Of a stretch of DNA of 64,000 nt, positions 55,667-64,000 are shown one piece after another. A model generated the notes under the pieces. The model was given only the letters and a program-made list of their open reading frames with translations, searched no databases and had not been told where the DNA came from. Position numbers and translations under genes: made by a program. The stretch spans positions 1,426,001-1,490,000 of the forward strand of contig NZ_CP074112.1 of assembly GCF_024584785.1 (NCBI RefSeq). The letters are read 5' to 3'. This stretch comes from Idiomarina loihiensis. GTDB lineage: Bacteria > Pseudomonadota > Gammaproteobacteria > Enterobacterales > Alteromonadaceae. Position 1 is the stretch's first letter; every line of letters begins with the position of its first letter.

Positions 55667-56689
55667 TTAGATATGCTGCTGGGATACTGTCATCAGCATG
55701 GCTCCCATACCGCCTAGTACCACCACCAACACCATAAAAATCATGCCGTAGCAAAATCCTAGTAGCAGTACTCGTAACCGCCCCAACGCCCGCACCGCAT
55801 CTTGGGTGGCATACTCAGCCACCCGCAGCAACGTGCCTTGTTCGCTGGCCTGGCGACTGCCATTACTTAGCCGAAACAACATGCGCGCCGACAACAGTCC
55901 GGTATCAAACAGCACTGCTAACTGTCGCTCACCTTGGGCTAAGCGCTGCCGAATCACGCCTAAATGCCAATCCATTGAGCTATTGCTATAGGCTTGCATC
56001 GCCAAGATAGCGCGATCCAGATTCATCCCTGCTTTCAACAGCACAGTGACGGTTTGCAACAGCAATACCGCATCAAAATAGCGGCGAATAACAAAACAGC
56101 CTCTCTGCGCCAACGCCCGCCAATACCATCGGCTTAAATCAATCAGCAGCGCTGGGCCCCAACAGGCCAATAACACCAACAGCACCGCTAGCAGGAGTAA
56201 CGGCACCGCCGGACCATGACTAAGTTGCAACAGCAATCCACTCAGTTGCGGCCACTGCTCAGGGGGTAACGCGGCGGCTAGTTTCGGCATCACTTGCTGC
56301 CCAATAAAAACACAAGCCAGTAGCGCTAAGGCCAACATTGCTAGTGGATAAAGGAGCGGCTTCCAGAACGCTTGTAGGGCAGCATAACGTTGTTGTTCAA
56401 ACTGCTGTTGCCGTTGCAGTAACTGATCTAACACGCCGCTATGTTCGCCGACGGCCATCAGCATCACCAGATCTTGGGCAAAGCTACCCTGCAACGCTGG
56501 CCCTAGTGGCTGACCGGCATTCAGTTGCGCGATGATTTGCTGTACCAGTTGGTATTCCGCCCGTAGGCCTTGCTGCTTAGCGTTTTCCGCTAATCCAATA
56601 CAGGTTTGCAATGGGCTTAAACCATCGGCTAGCCCTAACGCAAAATCTTCGAGAAAAGCCAGCTGTCGCGGTCTGCTTAAGCGTTGCAT
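55667..56689 (-). CDS. PilR-like (GspF/PilC family) pilus inner-membrane platform protein
   Basis: The 340-residue protein contains two T2SF repeats (about residues 10-130 and 195-310; GEHSGVLDQLLQRQQQFEQQ is the first signature) and membrane segments at about 111-130, 160-183 and 310-335. It is the inner-membrane scaffold that couples the ATPase to pilin polymerisation, corresponding to PilR of R64 and BfpE/TcpE. I chose the ATG at 56689, with AGGAG 5 bases upstream, overlapping the ATPase gene by 13 bp; the open frame continues upstream inside the ATPase gene. Confidence 0.85.
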   Translation of the reverse strand: MQRLSRPRQLAFLEDFALGLADGLSPLQTCIGLAENAKQQGLRAEYQLVQQIIAQLNAGQPLGPALQGSFAQDLVMLMAVGEHSGVLDQLLQRQQQFEQQRYAALQAFWKPLLYPLAMLALALLACVFIGQQVMPKLAAALPPEQWPQLSGLLLQLSHGPAVPLLLLAVLLVLLACWGPALLIDLSRWYWRALAQRGCFVIRRYFDAVLLLQTVTVLLKAGMNLDRAILAMQAYSNSSMDWHLGVIRQRLAQGERQLAVLFDTGLLSARMLFRLSNGSRQASEQGTLLRVAEYATQDAVRALGRLRVLLLGFCYGMIFMVLVVVLGGMGAMLMTVSQQHI

Positions 56690-58080
56690 AACGGCTCCTC
56701 TAGGGTCTCGCCCAGCTGTTGTTCTAAACTCAACCAGCCTAGCTGCAGCAAGTGTTTGCGACACTGTTCCAATTCACCTTGACGCAGCGCCAACCGTACC
56801 TTTTCGTCAATCACCAAAAACTCGGTTAACAGCTGCCGACCACTCACCCTAGCACCATGACACACTGCACAGGGTGCTTGCGGATGCGCAACGCATGCCT
56901 GACACACGGTACTTTGTAAGCGCTGCGCCAGAATCCCACGCAATACCCCTACTTGCGCCAGCGATTCAGCACTTAGGCCCAAATCCAGTAACCGTTGCAA
57001 CACTCCAAAGGTATCGTGGGCGTGCACCGTTGCCGTGACTAAATGCCCCGTCAGCGCTGCGGTATAAGCCGCTTTAGCGGTTGCTGCATCGCGAATTTCA
57101 CTAATCGATATCACGTCTGGATCTTCCCGCAAGGCCACCTTCACCATATTGGCAAAGTTAAGTTCGGCGTGGTCAGCGATAACCGGCTTTTGCTCAATGT
57201 GAGGCTGAATGATCTCAATTGGATCTTCGAGGGAGATCACCTTAGCCGTGCGCGGGATCACCCAATTGATAGCGGCCAAGGTGGTGGTTTTACCCTGCCC
57301 CGTAGGCCCCGCAATCAGAATCATGCCAGCCGGTTGCAACAATAACTCCAGCAGTTGTCGATGCACTTTGGCGGTAAGCCCCAACTGCCCAAGCTCGACT
57401 ACCCGTTGCTGTTCGTTCTGCAAACGCATGGTCACGGCAAACCCATCACGGGTGGGCGACTTTTGTACCCGCAACCGGATCCGTTGGGGCTGATTTTGAT
57501 GCGCGACTGTAATAGAAATACTTGCTGCCGATAGGCGTTGCTCATCAAACAGTTCGCGAAAATCGTCAGAGCGAGTGTTTAACGATGCAGCAATAGCAGC
57601 CGCCATAGTCTCTCTGTTGCGTTCGGCCTGGCCAATCAAGCGCCCATGCACGCGAAATGCCAGCAAGGCTTGGCGCGGGGTAAATACCAGATGAATATCA
57701 GATGCCGAAATCACCAACGCCTGTTGCACTAAATCTTCGAGGGCCTGCTGCGCCCGCGTTTGATCCAAGGGCTGGTTCGCATGTGCACTGGTTTGCTGGG
57801 TTTGCGCCAAGGCATCATGCAAAGCCGCCCGAATGGCTCGCGCCGGTGCTAACATCCGCAGCCTTACTTGCAAGCCTTGATGATAGGTAAATTGGAGTAA
57901 GTTAATGATCTCCAACGCCGATTCTTGCCAAGCCACGAGACTGCATAGCAATAGCCCTTCGTTGGTAACTAACACCGCGTTATCCGGTTGCTGCGGACGC
58001 TCACTGATGCGCAGGCACTCGGTTAAGCTGGGCAAGAAAATCTGACATTGCAGCACTTGATCTTCCGGTAGCATTAACAT
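56677..58080 (-). CDS. PilQ-like (GspE/PilB family) pilus assembly ATPase
   Basis: The 467-residue cytosolic ATPase shows Walker A GPTGQGKT (258-265), the Asp-box region, Walker B REDPDVISISEIRD (318-331, catalytic Glu kept), a modified His box HAHDTFGVLQRL (353-364) and a zinc-binding tetracysteine (Cys393, 396, 404, 407). The tetracysteine marks an assembly-type rather than a PilT-like ATPase. It powers pilin polymerisation and corresponds to PilQ of R64. It starts 3 bp after the PilP-like gene. No separate retraction ATPase is in the locus. Confidence 0.9.
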   Translation of the reverse strand: MLMLPEDQVLQCQIFLPSLTECLRISERPQQPDNAVLVTNEGLLLCSLVAWQESALEIINLLQFTYHQGLQVRLRMLAPARAIRAALHDALAQTQQTSAHANQPLDQTRAQQALEDLVQQALVISASDIHLVFTPRQALLAFRVHGRLIGQAERNRETMAAAIAASLNTRSDDFRELFDEQRLSAASISITVAHQNQPQRIRLRVQKSPTRDGFAVTMRLQNEQQRVVELGQLGLTAKVHRQLLELLLQPAGMILIAGPTGQGKTTTLAAINWVIPRTAKVISLEDPIEIIQPHIEQKPVIADHAELNFANMVKVALREDPDVISISEIRDAATAKAAYTAALTGHLVTATVHAHDTFGVLQRLLDLGLSAESLAQVGVLRGILAQRLQSTVCQACVAHPQAPCAVCHGARVSGRQLLTEFLVIDEKVRLALRQGELEQCRKHLLQLGWLSLEQQLGETLEEPLCNA

Positions 58081-58083
58081 GGC

Positions 58084-58578
58084 TCACCACCCCTGCGGTA
58101 GTGGGATATCACGATAGTGGCCGTAACGTTTTAAGCGCACCTGCTGCTCATGCACCTCAACTTGTAGATCATGGGCACCTCGCTCACCTGGGGTTAACAG
58201 CAACCACTGACCACGCTCTTGCAATACCACCTTGACGCCATCCACAGCTTCGATAAAGCCCACCAAAATGATGCTACTCAGTTGTTCAGTAACCCGATTA
58301 CCCGGGTTAGCTGCGGGCTTTTGTAAGGCGGCAATGGCGTGTTTGGCTTTTTCGATTTGCAACTGGGTTTGCAATCGTTTGGCTTCGGTTTCAGCTACCC
58401 GTTGCTCTAACTCGCTGTAACGCAACTGTTCAATCAGGCCTGGAGCCGGATCAAAGGCTTCAGTGGGTTCAGCGGGTTCAACGACGTGAACGGCATCAAC
58501 GGAGCTGGTGGCCGCTGTCGATGATGGTGCTGTTAGCAATTGTTGCGCCAGCAATAAACTAATCGTAATCCCTACCAT
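58084..58578 (-). CDS. PilP-like pilus biogenesis protein
   Basis: The 164-residue protein has a signal peptide or membrane start (MVGITISLLLAQQLL), an acidic Pro/Glu linker, a helical segment (LEQRVAETEAKRLQTQLQIE, about 65-90) and a beta-rich C-terminal part (IILVGFIEAVDGVKVVLQER). Size, topology and position between the PilO- and PilQ-like genes match R64 PilP, a periplasmic assembly protein. I chose ATG 58578, with GAGGG upstream. It overlaps the end of the PilO-like gene by 20 bp. Confidence 0.75.
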   Translation of the reverse strand: MVGITISLLLAQQLLTAPSSTAATSSVDAVHVVEPAEPTEAFDPAPGLIEQLRYSELEQRVAETEAKRLQTQLQIEKAKHAIAALQKPAANPGNRVTEQLSSIILVGFIEAVDGVKVVLQERGQWLLLTPGERGAHDLQVEVHEQQVRLKRYGHYRDIPLPQGW

Positions 58579-59797
58579 GTGCTTGCCCTCCATGAGCGTA
58601 TGCGCGCAACTCCAATTGCAGTTGCCATAATAATCCGTCGGCCTTGGCCGAGGCTGCTACCAACCTCAGCTCACTGGGCAGTTGCCGCCACGCCTTAGCA
58701 CCGGCACTGCTCCACAATAAGGGGTCAAACCCTAACACTTGCACCTGTACCTGCTGCCACTGATACCAGCCATCGGTTTGTACCGCTGCCACTTTAAATT
58801 GCGCCTGCGGAAACCATTGCTGTAGTTCACTTAAACTGCTTTCCAGATAAGCCAACGATGGCGCCAACTTGGCCAAGCTTGGCTCTTGCTGCCAGGCACT
58901 GGGGACGTTGGCGGTCAGTAACAGCCCCGGTTGGGCACTGCCAGCAACAGCACCTAATTGATAAAACCAAATCGGCTGTAACTGTTGTCGCAAGTCTGCC
59001 ATCGAGGCATACCCCTGCTGTACATGCAGTTGCTGCTGTTGCTCGCTAAACTGCCACTGCTGTACTTTCCAGCCAGCCACATAACTCCAACGCAATAATT
59101 GCTGGGGCAAGGCTGCCATACTAGCCAGTTGCACCCCCGCCATCGGCGGCCGCTGTTGCGCTTGCGGATGGCTATCCAAGCCATCTTCGGACGGCGTTGT
59201 CGGCCATAACAGCCAACCCAACAACAGCGCTAAGCACAAGCTTATGGTGGCGCTAAGCACCACCACTTTGCGCCGTAGCCAAGGTGGCGGTTTGCGGATA
59301 TTTAACAGCTGCTGGCCTTTACTTGGCGCTTGATTAAACAGCTCATCGCACACCTGCGGGCTTACCGGCCAGGGTGCTGTTAACCAGCGTTGTTGCGCCA
59401 TCTCACCGGCTAACATCAATTGACACTGCATGCCATCAGTAGCTAACCAGGTAGCGGTAAGTTCAAACAGAAAGCTATTCGGGTTGGCTTCTAAATCAAT
59501 TGCCAAAGCGCACAGTAAGGTTTGTTCGCGCCAAGCTATCACCCAAACCTGCTCACCCACCACCTGCAGCACCACCCAACTGGGGTCTTGCGTGCTAGTT
59601 AACTGCTGATGCACATGAGCTACGGCATCGCCTACGTTGGCCTCGCCGGTACAACTTAACCAATAGCACTGCCCCACTTGATACAACCCATAATGACTAA
59701 AGCCCTGCTGTCTGGCCTCACCCAGCCATTGTAAAATGCGCGCTTGCTCAGTTGATTGTCGACGCCATAGCTCAAGCCGCCAGCCACTCACCAACAT
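58559..59797 (-). CDS. PilO-like (PilO2) pilus assembly protein
   Basis: The 412-residue protein has an N-terminal cytosolic domain (about residues 1-170), one membrane helix at about 178-198 (VVLSATISLCLALLLGWLLW) preceded by RKPPPWLRRK, and a Gln/Trp-rich periplasmic domain with a coiled-coil-like stretch. This topology and the place after the secretin match type 4b PilO2 of R64, thought to link the inner-membrane platform to the secretin. It starts in a TAATG overlap with the secretin stop. Sequence identity to PilO cannot be judged by eye, so the call rests on order and topology. Confidence 0.75.
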   Translation of the reverse strand: MLVSGWRLELWRRQSTEQARILQWLGEARQQGFSHYGLYQVGQCYWLSCTGEANVGDAVAHVHQQLTSTQDPSWVVLQVVGEQVWVIAWREQTLLCALAIDLEANPNSFLFELTATWLATDGMQCQLMLAGEMAQQRWLTAPWPVSPQVCDELFNQAPSKGQQLLNIRKPPPWLRRKVVVLSATISLCLALLLGWLLWPTTPSEDGLDSHPQAQQRPPMAGVQLASMAALPQQLLRWSYVAGWKVQQWQFSEQQQQLHVQQGYASMADLRQQLQPIWFYQLGAVAGSAQPGLLLTANVPSAWQQEPSLAKLAPSLAYLESSLSELQQWFPQAQFKVAAVQTDGWYQWQQVQVQVLGFDPLLWSSAGAKAWRQLPSELRLVAASAKADGLLWQLQLELRAYAHGGQAHGRDYD

Positions 59798-61440
59798 TAG
59801 TAACCTCGCTGCACAATATTCGGTGTTAACAGCACAATGGTTTCGCTACGGCGATGCTGGCTACTATTGGCGCCACCTAACATTAGGCTCAACCAACTCT
59901 GTTGCTGCTGAATGCTATTACGCTCATTTCGTAAACCACTCATCAACAGGGTTTTGCCATCTTCAATCATGGCTTTCATAAAGAACTTTTTGCGATTGGT
60001 ATGAGGTGTTTGGATAATTTGCTCGCCCGAGCGAACTTCATCAATCCGTTCTAAATCTGATAATTCGGTAGACAGCTGCAATATCACCTCGCCGGCACGA
60101 ATGCTGGGCAACACGTATAACTCAAAGCCAGTAGTCACTAAACCTGGCTGCAACACTTGTGAGCTTCCAACGTTCGGTGTGCTGGTACTCCCAGACGCGG
60201 CCAAGTAACTGGCGTTATCTTCCAGCACAATTTTGGCGATTTGATTATTTAAGCTGATCAAGCGCGGATGATTACTGATGCGCACCACGCCCTGCTGCTC
60301 TAATGCTTCGATAAGTACCGACGACCCTGCCGCTTTGCCCTGTTGCTGCTGCCACATTAATTGAGTTCCGTTGCCACCGCCAAAGCTAGCGCTAGAAAGC
60401 CCTAAAATACCCTCGCCACCAGCGGTCTGAACCAAAGCTTGCCAATCTACAGAAAACTGCTCGGTATCATTAAAAGTCACTTCCAGAATTTGCACATCAA
60501 TCGATACTTGCCGGGTTAGCCGCTCATTTTGCTGTGCCAAGTAGTGCCGCACTTGCGCAACATGATGAGGATAATCTCGCACCAACACCGAACTTGAACT
60601 TTGATTGATGGATAAGCTGCCCTGTTCAGAGAGCAATAAGCTAAGTGCTTGCTCGAGATCGTTCCAAACGGATAATTGGCGGCTGCTAAAGTTCAAGTAT
60701 TGCTGACTACCGCCACTGGCATTAAAGGCATTGTTGCTGTTGGTTCCAGCGGTTTGGTTACTGGTGCCGGTTTGCTCAGCATCTTTGTTACCAAGAAAGT
60801 AATTGGTATCGCCCGCCAAAAAGGCAACATCAAACTCTTCAACTTGAAACTCACTCCATAAAATTTGCCGTGGTTGCTGCTGTAAATGCCAGCCCGTATG
60901 CGCTGCCATCTGCTCCAGTAAGCCACCTAACGTGCCCTGATAATTAAGCTTGACCACCTGCTGACCTAGCTCCGGCCCCAAAAAGTGTGCACTAATCTGA
61001 TGGGGAGCTAACACCTGCTGCATCACTGCTGCGGCAGTTAAGCCATTGGATCGCAAGGTGACGGGGGCACTATGCCACGCCGGTACCAGCTGTTGTGGCG
61101 CACCTATTAAAGAGCCAGCCGAGGACGCGGCATAAGGCCCGGCATAGGGTCCAGCATAAGGCCCAGCAAGTCCGGGCGGTGGCTGAGGCGGTTGATTGCC
61201 AGCCGGCATCGGATAGCCATTGCCCGGATAAGCCACAGGTCCTTGCTGGTAAGGTGTTGGCAACTCACGAATCGGGTAGTAGGGATTACCGTATTGAACT
61301 GCGGTGCGCCCACCGTACTGCTGTCCATCCATTGCCGCCAAAGCTTGCAACGCCTGCTGCTTATGCTGTTGGTAGTTATCTTCTGGTAGTTGACACCCAC
61401 TTAGTAGCACTGCGGTTAAACCTAACATCAGCCATTTCAT
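59797..61440 (-). CDS. PilN-like type IVb pilus secretin lipoprotein
   Basis: The 547-residue outer-membrane secretin has a signal peptide and lipobox LSGC (AVLLSGCQLPEDNYQ), a Pro/Gly/Tyr-rich N-terminal spacer with GPYA repeats (about 85-110), an STN-like and short secretin domain (LRSNGLTAAAVMQQVLAPHQ; SSVLVRDYPHHVAQVRHYLA) and the C-terminal secretin core (SIDVQILEVTFNDTEQFSVD; LQPGLVTTGFELYVLPSIRA; GKTLLMSGLRNERNS). Being itself a lipoprotein fits the PilN/BfpB class. It starts in an ATGA overlap with the PilL-like gene. It forms the pore for the pilus. Confidence 0.9.
   Translation of the reverse strand: MKWLMLGLTAVLLSGCQLPEDNYQQHKQQALQALAAMDGQQYGGRTAVQYGNPYYPIRELPTPYQQGPVAYPGNGYPMPAGNQPPQPPPGLAGPYAGPYAGPYAASSAGSLIGAPQQLVPAWHSAPVTLRSNGLTAAAVMQQVLAPHQISAHFLGPELGQQVVKLNYQGTLGGLLEQMAAHTGWHLQQQPRQILWSEFQVEEFDVAFLAGDTNYFLGNKDAEQTGTSNQTAGTNSNNAFNASGGSQQYLNFSSRQLSVWNDLEQALSLLLSEQGSLSINQSSSSVLVRDYPHHVAQVRHYLAQQNERLTRQVSIDVQILEVTFNDTEQFSVDWQALVQTAGGEGILGLSSASFGGGNGTQLMWQQQQGKAAGSSVLIEALEQQGVVRISNHPRLISLNNQIAKIVLEDNASYLAASGSTSTPNVGSSQVLQPGLVTTGFELYVLPSIRAGEVILQLSTELSDLERIDEVRSGEQIIQTPHTNRKKFFMKAMIEDGKTLLMSGLRNERNSIQQQQSWLSLMLGGANSSQHRRSETIVLLTPNIVQRGY
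61129..61164 (-). repeat. 12-bp tandem repeat (3 copies) in the secretin gene
   Basis: Units 61129-61140, 61141-61152 and 61153-61164 each encode GPYA in the N-terminal spacer of the PilN-like secretin. The unit length is a multiple of three, so copy-number change keeps the frame. Confidence 0.8.
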
Positions 61441-61934
61441 CGTAGCACTCCTGTGCGGCCATAATATTGACGGGGTTGTGGTGCTGCCGGTTGCGGCCAG
61501 CGCGGGGGCGCTGCATTAGCGGCAGCAGCCGGCGTTTGATAGCTGACCAAGGCTCCTTGATTGGCAAAAATGGTAACCGCCAGTGCTGCTGAGCTCAGCA
61601 GTTGTTCAAGCAGTTGCGGATGATCAGGAGCATGAAGTTGAAAAGGGGCCGCCCAGCGATAATCGGCGGCAATTTGCCAGTCAATCCAGCGCACCGCAAA
61701 GTAATCCATCAAGTATTGCTCGAGTTGCGGCCGTACTAGGCCCGCGGCAAACACCATGGATACCCCAGTAGGAGCTGGATAATAGGGATGATTAACTGCA
61801 TTGGGTGGTGCCACCGTAAACGCGTAGCTAGGGCAGCTACTGGCGTTTACTGACGCCGGCCACAAACAGCTCAGAATGATGCTGAATGCAGCGGCGACCA
61901 GTTGGACTTTCGCCCGATATGGTACATAGACCAT
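61437..61934 (-). CDS. PilL/TcpQ-like periplasmic protein, first gene of the pilus operon
   Basis: The 165-residue product has a signal peptide (AKVQLVAAAFSIILSCLWPA, cleavage near VNA), a linker, then a C-terminal domain (LEQYLMDYFAVRWIDWQIAA, RWAAPFQLHAPDHPQLLEQL, AALAVTIFANQGALVSY) resembling the TcpQ/PilL C-terminal fold that helps localise the secretin. The tail is Pro/Ala-rich. The ATG at 61934 has AGGAGG 4 bases upstream. It heads the ten-gene operon (61934 to 53287), in which most junctions overlap or lie within 35 bp. Family call is by pattern, position and size. Confidence 0.72.
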   Translation of the reverse strand: MVYVPYRAKVQLVAAAFSIILSCLWPASVNASSCPSYAFTVAPPNAVNHPYYPAPTGVSMVFAAGLVRPQLEQYLMDYFAVRWIDWQIAADYRWAAPFQLHAPDHPQLLEQLLSSAALAVTIFANQGALVSYQTPAAAANAAPPRWPQPAAPQPRQYYGRTGVLR

Positions 61935-61954
61935 GGAACCTCCTTGTCGGCAAC

Positions 61955-61997
61955 GTATCACCTCCGTTTGTGATACCCCCTCAATGTAGCTGAGGGG
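61955..61997 (-). promoter_or_regulatory. Two adjacent hairpins in the leader of the pilus operon
   Basis: Hairpin 1: CCCCTCA/TGAGGGG (61977-61983 with 61991-61997). Hairpin 2: GTATCAC/GTGATAC (61955-61961 with 61970-61976), directly abutting it and containing a Shine-Dalgarno-like GGAGGTG. Both lie between the topA stop and the PilL-like start. They may end topA transcription or control the pilus operon. No strong promoter is visible. Confidence 0.45.
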
Positions 61998-62038
61998 CTT
62001 GCTGCCAACAAGTGGTAAATATATGATTTACCTAGGGT

Positions 62039-64000
62039 TTATTTCTTACGCTTTTTCGCTTCTTGTACGCTCCACGTGCCGTCACGATAAAAGGCTTGCC
62101 AGCCAGTCGGCTTGCCATCCGCTTCGGTAATCACATACTGCTCTTTGTTCTTACGGCTGTAGCGGACAATCGCCTCGTTACCCTCATCGTCTTTTGCTGG
62201 GGCTTCGGTAAGATAATGAAACTTACTCGGAATACGATCTTTAAAACGTTGTAATTCCGCTACTTTCACCGCCCGCGTCTCACGTGAACGAGGGAAGGTA
62301 TTGGCCGACAGAAATACCCCAGAAGCACCGTCACGCAACACATAGTAAGCGCTTGAGTCTTCACATGGCAACTCAGGGAATGGCACCGGATCTTCTTTCG
62401 GCGGCGCTGGTTGACCATTTTTCAGTAATTTACGAGTATTTTTACACTCACTGTTAGTACAATCAAAATACTTGCCAAACCGGCCGGTTTTGAGCTGCAT
62501 TTCACTGCCACAGCGGTCGCACTCTAACACCGGACCATCGTAGCCTTTGATTTTAAATTCACCCTGCTCAACTACCACCCCATCACAGGCTGGGTTGTTA
62601 CCGCATACGTGCAGCTTGCGTGATTTATCAATCAAGTAGCTATCCATGGCAGTACCACACTTAGGACAACGCTTTTTCGCTCGTAAGGCGAGCGATTCGG
62701 CTTCGTCATCGTCGCCTTTGACACTGACGGCTTCTTCACCTGGTAACAAGTTTAAGGTTTGCGTACAGCGTTCCGCTGGAGGTAAGTCATAACCTGAGCA
62801 GCCCAGGAACACTCCGGTACTCGCCGTACGAATACCCATCTTGCGGCCACAGCTTGGACAGTCGATATCCGTTAGCACCATCTGATTGGTGCGCATGCCG
62901 CCCTCGTCTGGATCTAATTCGGCTTGCTCTAACTTGGCTTTAAATTCTTTGTAGAAATTATCGAGTGTCTCGGTCCAATTGCGCTTGCCTTCAGCGATAT
63001 CATCTAACGCCTGTTCCATTTCAGCGGTGAAATTGTAGTTGAGTAGCCGCGAGAAGTTTTCCACCAACCGGTCATTCACGATTTCGCCCATTTTCTCAGC
63101 GTAAAACCGTCGGTTCTCAACCCGTACGTAGCCGCGATCTTGAATGGTCGAAATAATTGAAGCGTAGGTCGAAGGACGACCTATACCGCGTTTTTCTAGT
63201 TCTTTCACCAAGGATGCTTCGCTGAAACGCGCCGGTGGTTTGGTAAAATGTTGTTGTGGATCTAGCTGTTGCAATGCTAACACTTCGCCCTTTTTAACAT
63301 CAGGTAACGACGCATCATCATTCGCTTTACTCGCTGCCGGTGGCTGCACTTTGGTCCAGCCCGCAAATCTCATCACGCGGCCTCGAGCTTTCAATTCATA
63401 ATCACCAGCGGCCACCGTAATGGTAGTCGCATCGTATTGTGCCGGAGTCATTTGACAGGCAACAAATTGCCGCCAAATAAGTTCATACAAGCGCTGAGCG
63501 TCGCGCTCCATATCACGTAACTGCTCTGATTTAACCGTGACGCTTGATGGACGAATAGCTTCATGCGCCTCTTGCGCATTCTGTTTGGAGCCGTACATAT
63601 TAGGTTTGGCTGGTAAGTAGTCGCCACCAAACTGTTTCTCGATATAGCTACGACAGCTCGCTACCGCTTCACTACTTAGATTGGTTGAGTCGGTACGCAT
63701 GTAGGTGATGTGACCGGCTTCATACAAGCGTTGCGCCAACATCATGGTTTTCTTCACGCCAAAGCCCAACCGAGTACTGGCTGCTTGCTGCAGCGTAGAG
63801 GTGATAAAAGGTGCCGATGGACGACTGCTGGTCGGCTTATCTTCACGCTCCACCACTTTATATTGCGCACCTTGCAGCGCATCAACTGCCGCCATGGCTG
63901 CGGCTTTATCACCGACTTTAAAGGCCTTGCCTAGGTGTTTCTGCACCTGCATCCGCAGCTCAGCTTGTGCAGCTGTGTTTAAATCAGCGTAAATATCCCA
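62039..64000 (-). CDS. topA: DNA topoisomerase I (N-terminus beyond the window)
   Basis: Type IA topoisomerase relaxing negative supercoils. The 653 codons visible run from [20 protein letters not shown] (frame open to base 64000) to the stop; the TOPRIM N-terminus lies to the right. Present are the catalytic Tyr region [13 protein letters not shown], the decatenation-region [20 protein letters not shown] and three C-terminal zinc ribbons starting [20 protein letters not shown] and [10 protein letters not shown], then the basic tail. It is upstream of the pilus operon in the same direction. Confidence 0.97.
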   Translation of the reverse strand, partial: WDIYADLNTAAQAELRMQVQKHLGKAFKVGDKAAAMAAVDALQGAQYKVVEREDKPTSSRPSAPFITSTLQQAASTRLGFGVKKTMMLAQRLYEAGHITYMRTDSTNLSSEAVASCRSYIEKQFGGDYLPAKPNMYGSKQNAQEAHEAIRPSSVTVKSEQLRDMERDAQRLYELIWRQFVACQMTPAQYDATTITVAAGDYELKARGRVMRFAGWTKVQPPAASKANDDASLPDVKKGEVLALQQLDPQQHFTKPPARFSEASLVKELEKRGIGRPSTYASIISTIQDRGYVRVENRRFYAEKMGEIVNDRLVENFSRLLNYNFTAEMEQALDDIAEGKRNWTETLDNFYKEFKAKLEQAELDPDEGGMRTNQMVLTDIDCPSCGRKMGIRTASTGVFLGCSGYDLPPAERCTQTLNLLPGEEAVSVKGDDDEAESLALRAKKRCPKCGTAMDSYLIDKSRKLHVCGNNPACDGVVVEQGEFKIKGYDGPVLECDRCGSEMQLKTGRFGKYFDCTNSECKNTRKLLKNGQPAPPKEDPVPFPELPCEDSSAYYVLRDGASGVFLSANTFPRSRETRAVKVAELQRFKDRIPSKFHYLTEAPAKDDEGNEAIVRYSRKNKEQYVITEADGKPTGWQAFYRDGTWSVQEAKKRKK

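Noticed and set aside
53287-61934. MSHA or general type II secretion locus
   Set aside because: The secretin is a lipoprotein preceded by a PilL/TcpQ-like gene, and PilO2/PilP-like genes lie between it and the ATPase. There is no gspC, gspL, gspM or MshL-type order.

Overview
The window is a gene-dense stretch of a gammaproteobacterial chromosome of roughly even base composition. Gene order matches the E. coli/Alteromonadales backbone in several blocks: nusA-rimP-metY; secG-tpiA-glmM-folP-ftsH-rlmE with yhbY divergent; carA-carB-greA; grpE-dnaK-dnaJ with nadK-recN-bamE divergent; fadI-fadJ; tig-clpP-clpX-lon-hupB-ppiD. The protein sequences and the presence of fadIJ, a Bat/MoxR operon and c-di-GMP enzymes suggest an Alteromonadales relative, perhaps Idiomarinaceae-like. 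That placement is inferred by eye, not by a database search. I see no insertion sequence, integrase, CRISPR array or rRNA.

Layout. 1-9660: translation and envelope housekeeping, read leftwards (nusA partial, rimP, initiator tRNA, tRNA-Leu, secG, tpiA, glmM, folP, ftsH, rlmE), then yhbY and a small divergent pair of phage-type regulators that share an intergenic region with two copies of a 12-bp inverted repeat. 9677-16857: greA, carB, carA (behind a transcription-attenuator-like leader), dapB and an acidic-amino-acid/dicarboxylate symporter. 17052-25048: M48 lipoprotein protease, dnaJ, dnaK, grpE, then nadK, SOS-regulated recN and bamE. 25106-34267: an M16 peptidase, a membrane GGDEF-EAL protein, a small membrane protein and the fadIJ beta-oxidation operon under a FadR-type operator. 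34505-41737: a complete moxR-DUF58-DUF4381-batA-batB/C-batD operon. 41825-50294: the protein quality-control block ppiD, tRNA-Asp, hupB, lon, clpX, clpP, tig. 50407-53245: a GAF-GGDEF cyclase, a Pro-Arg-His-Pro tRNA operon and folD. 53287-61934: a type IVb pilus operon. 62039-64000: topA, incomplete.

Regulatory sites can be read directly for several stress genes. Heat-shock (sigma-32) promoters precede rlmE-ftsH, dnaK, grpE and lon, with 13-14 bp spacers. A LexA box overlaps the recN start region.

The main accessory system is the pilus locus. It is organised like the thin pilus of plasmid R64: PilL/TcpQ-like, PilN secretin lipoprotein, PilO, PilP, PilQ ATPase, PilR membrane protein, PilS-like pilin. 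It lacks the R64 prepilin peptidase, lytic transglycosylase and PilV shufflon. It ends instead with a very small pseudopilin, a larger long-leader pseudopilin and a TadE-like protein. This mix of type IVb and Tad-type parts is the best candidate in the window for an uncharacterised system.
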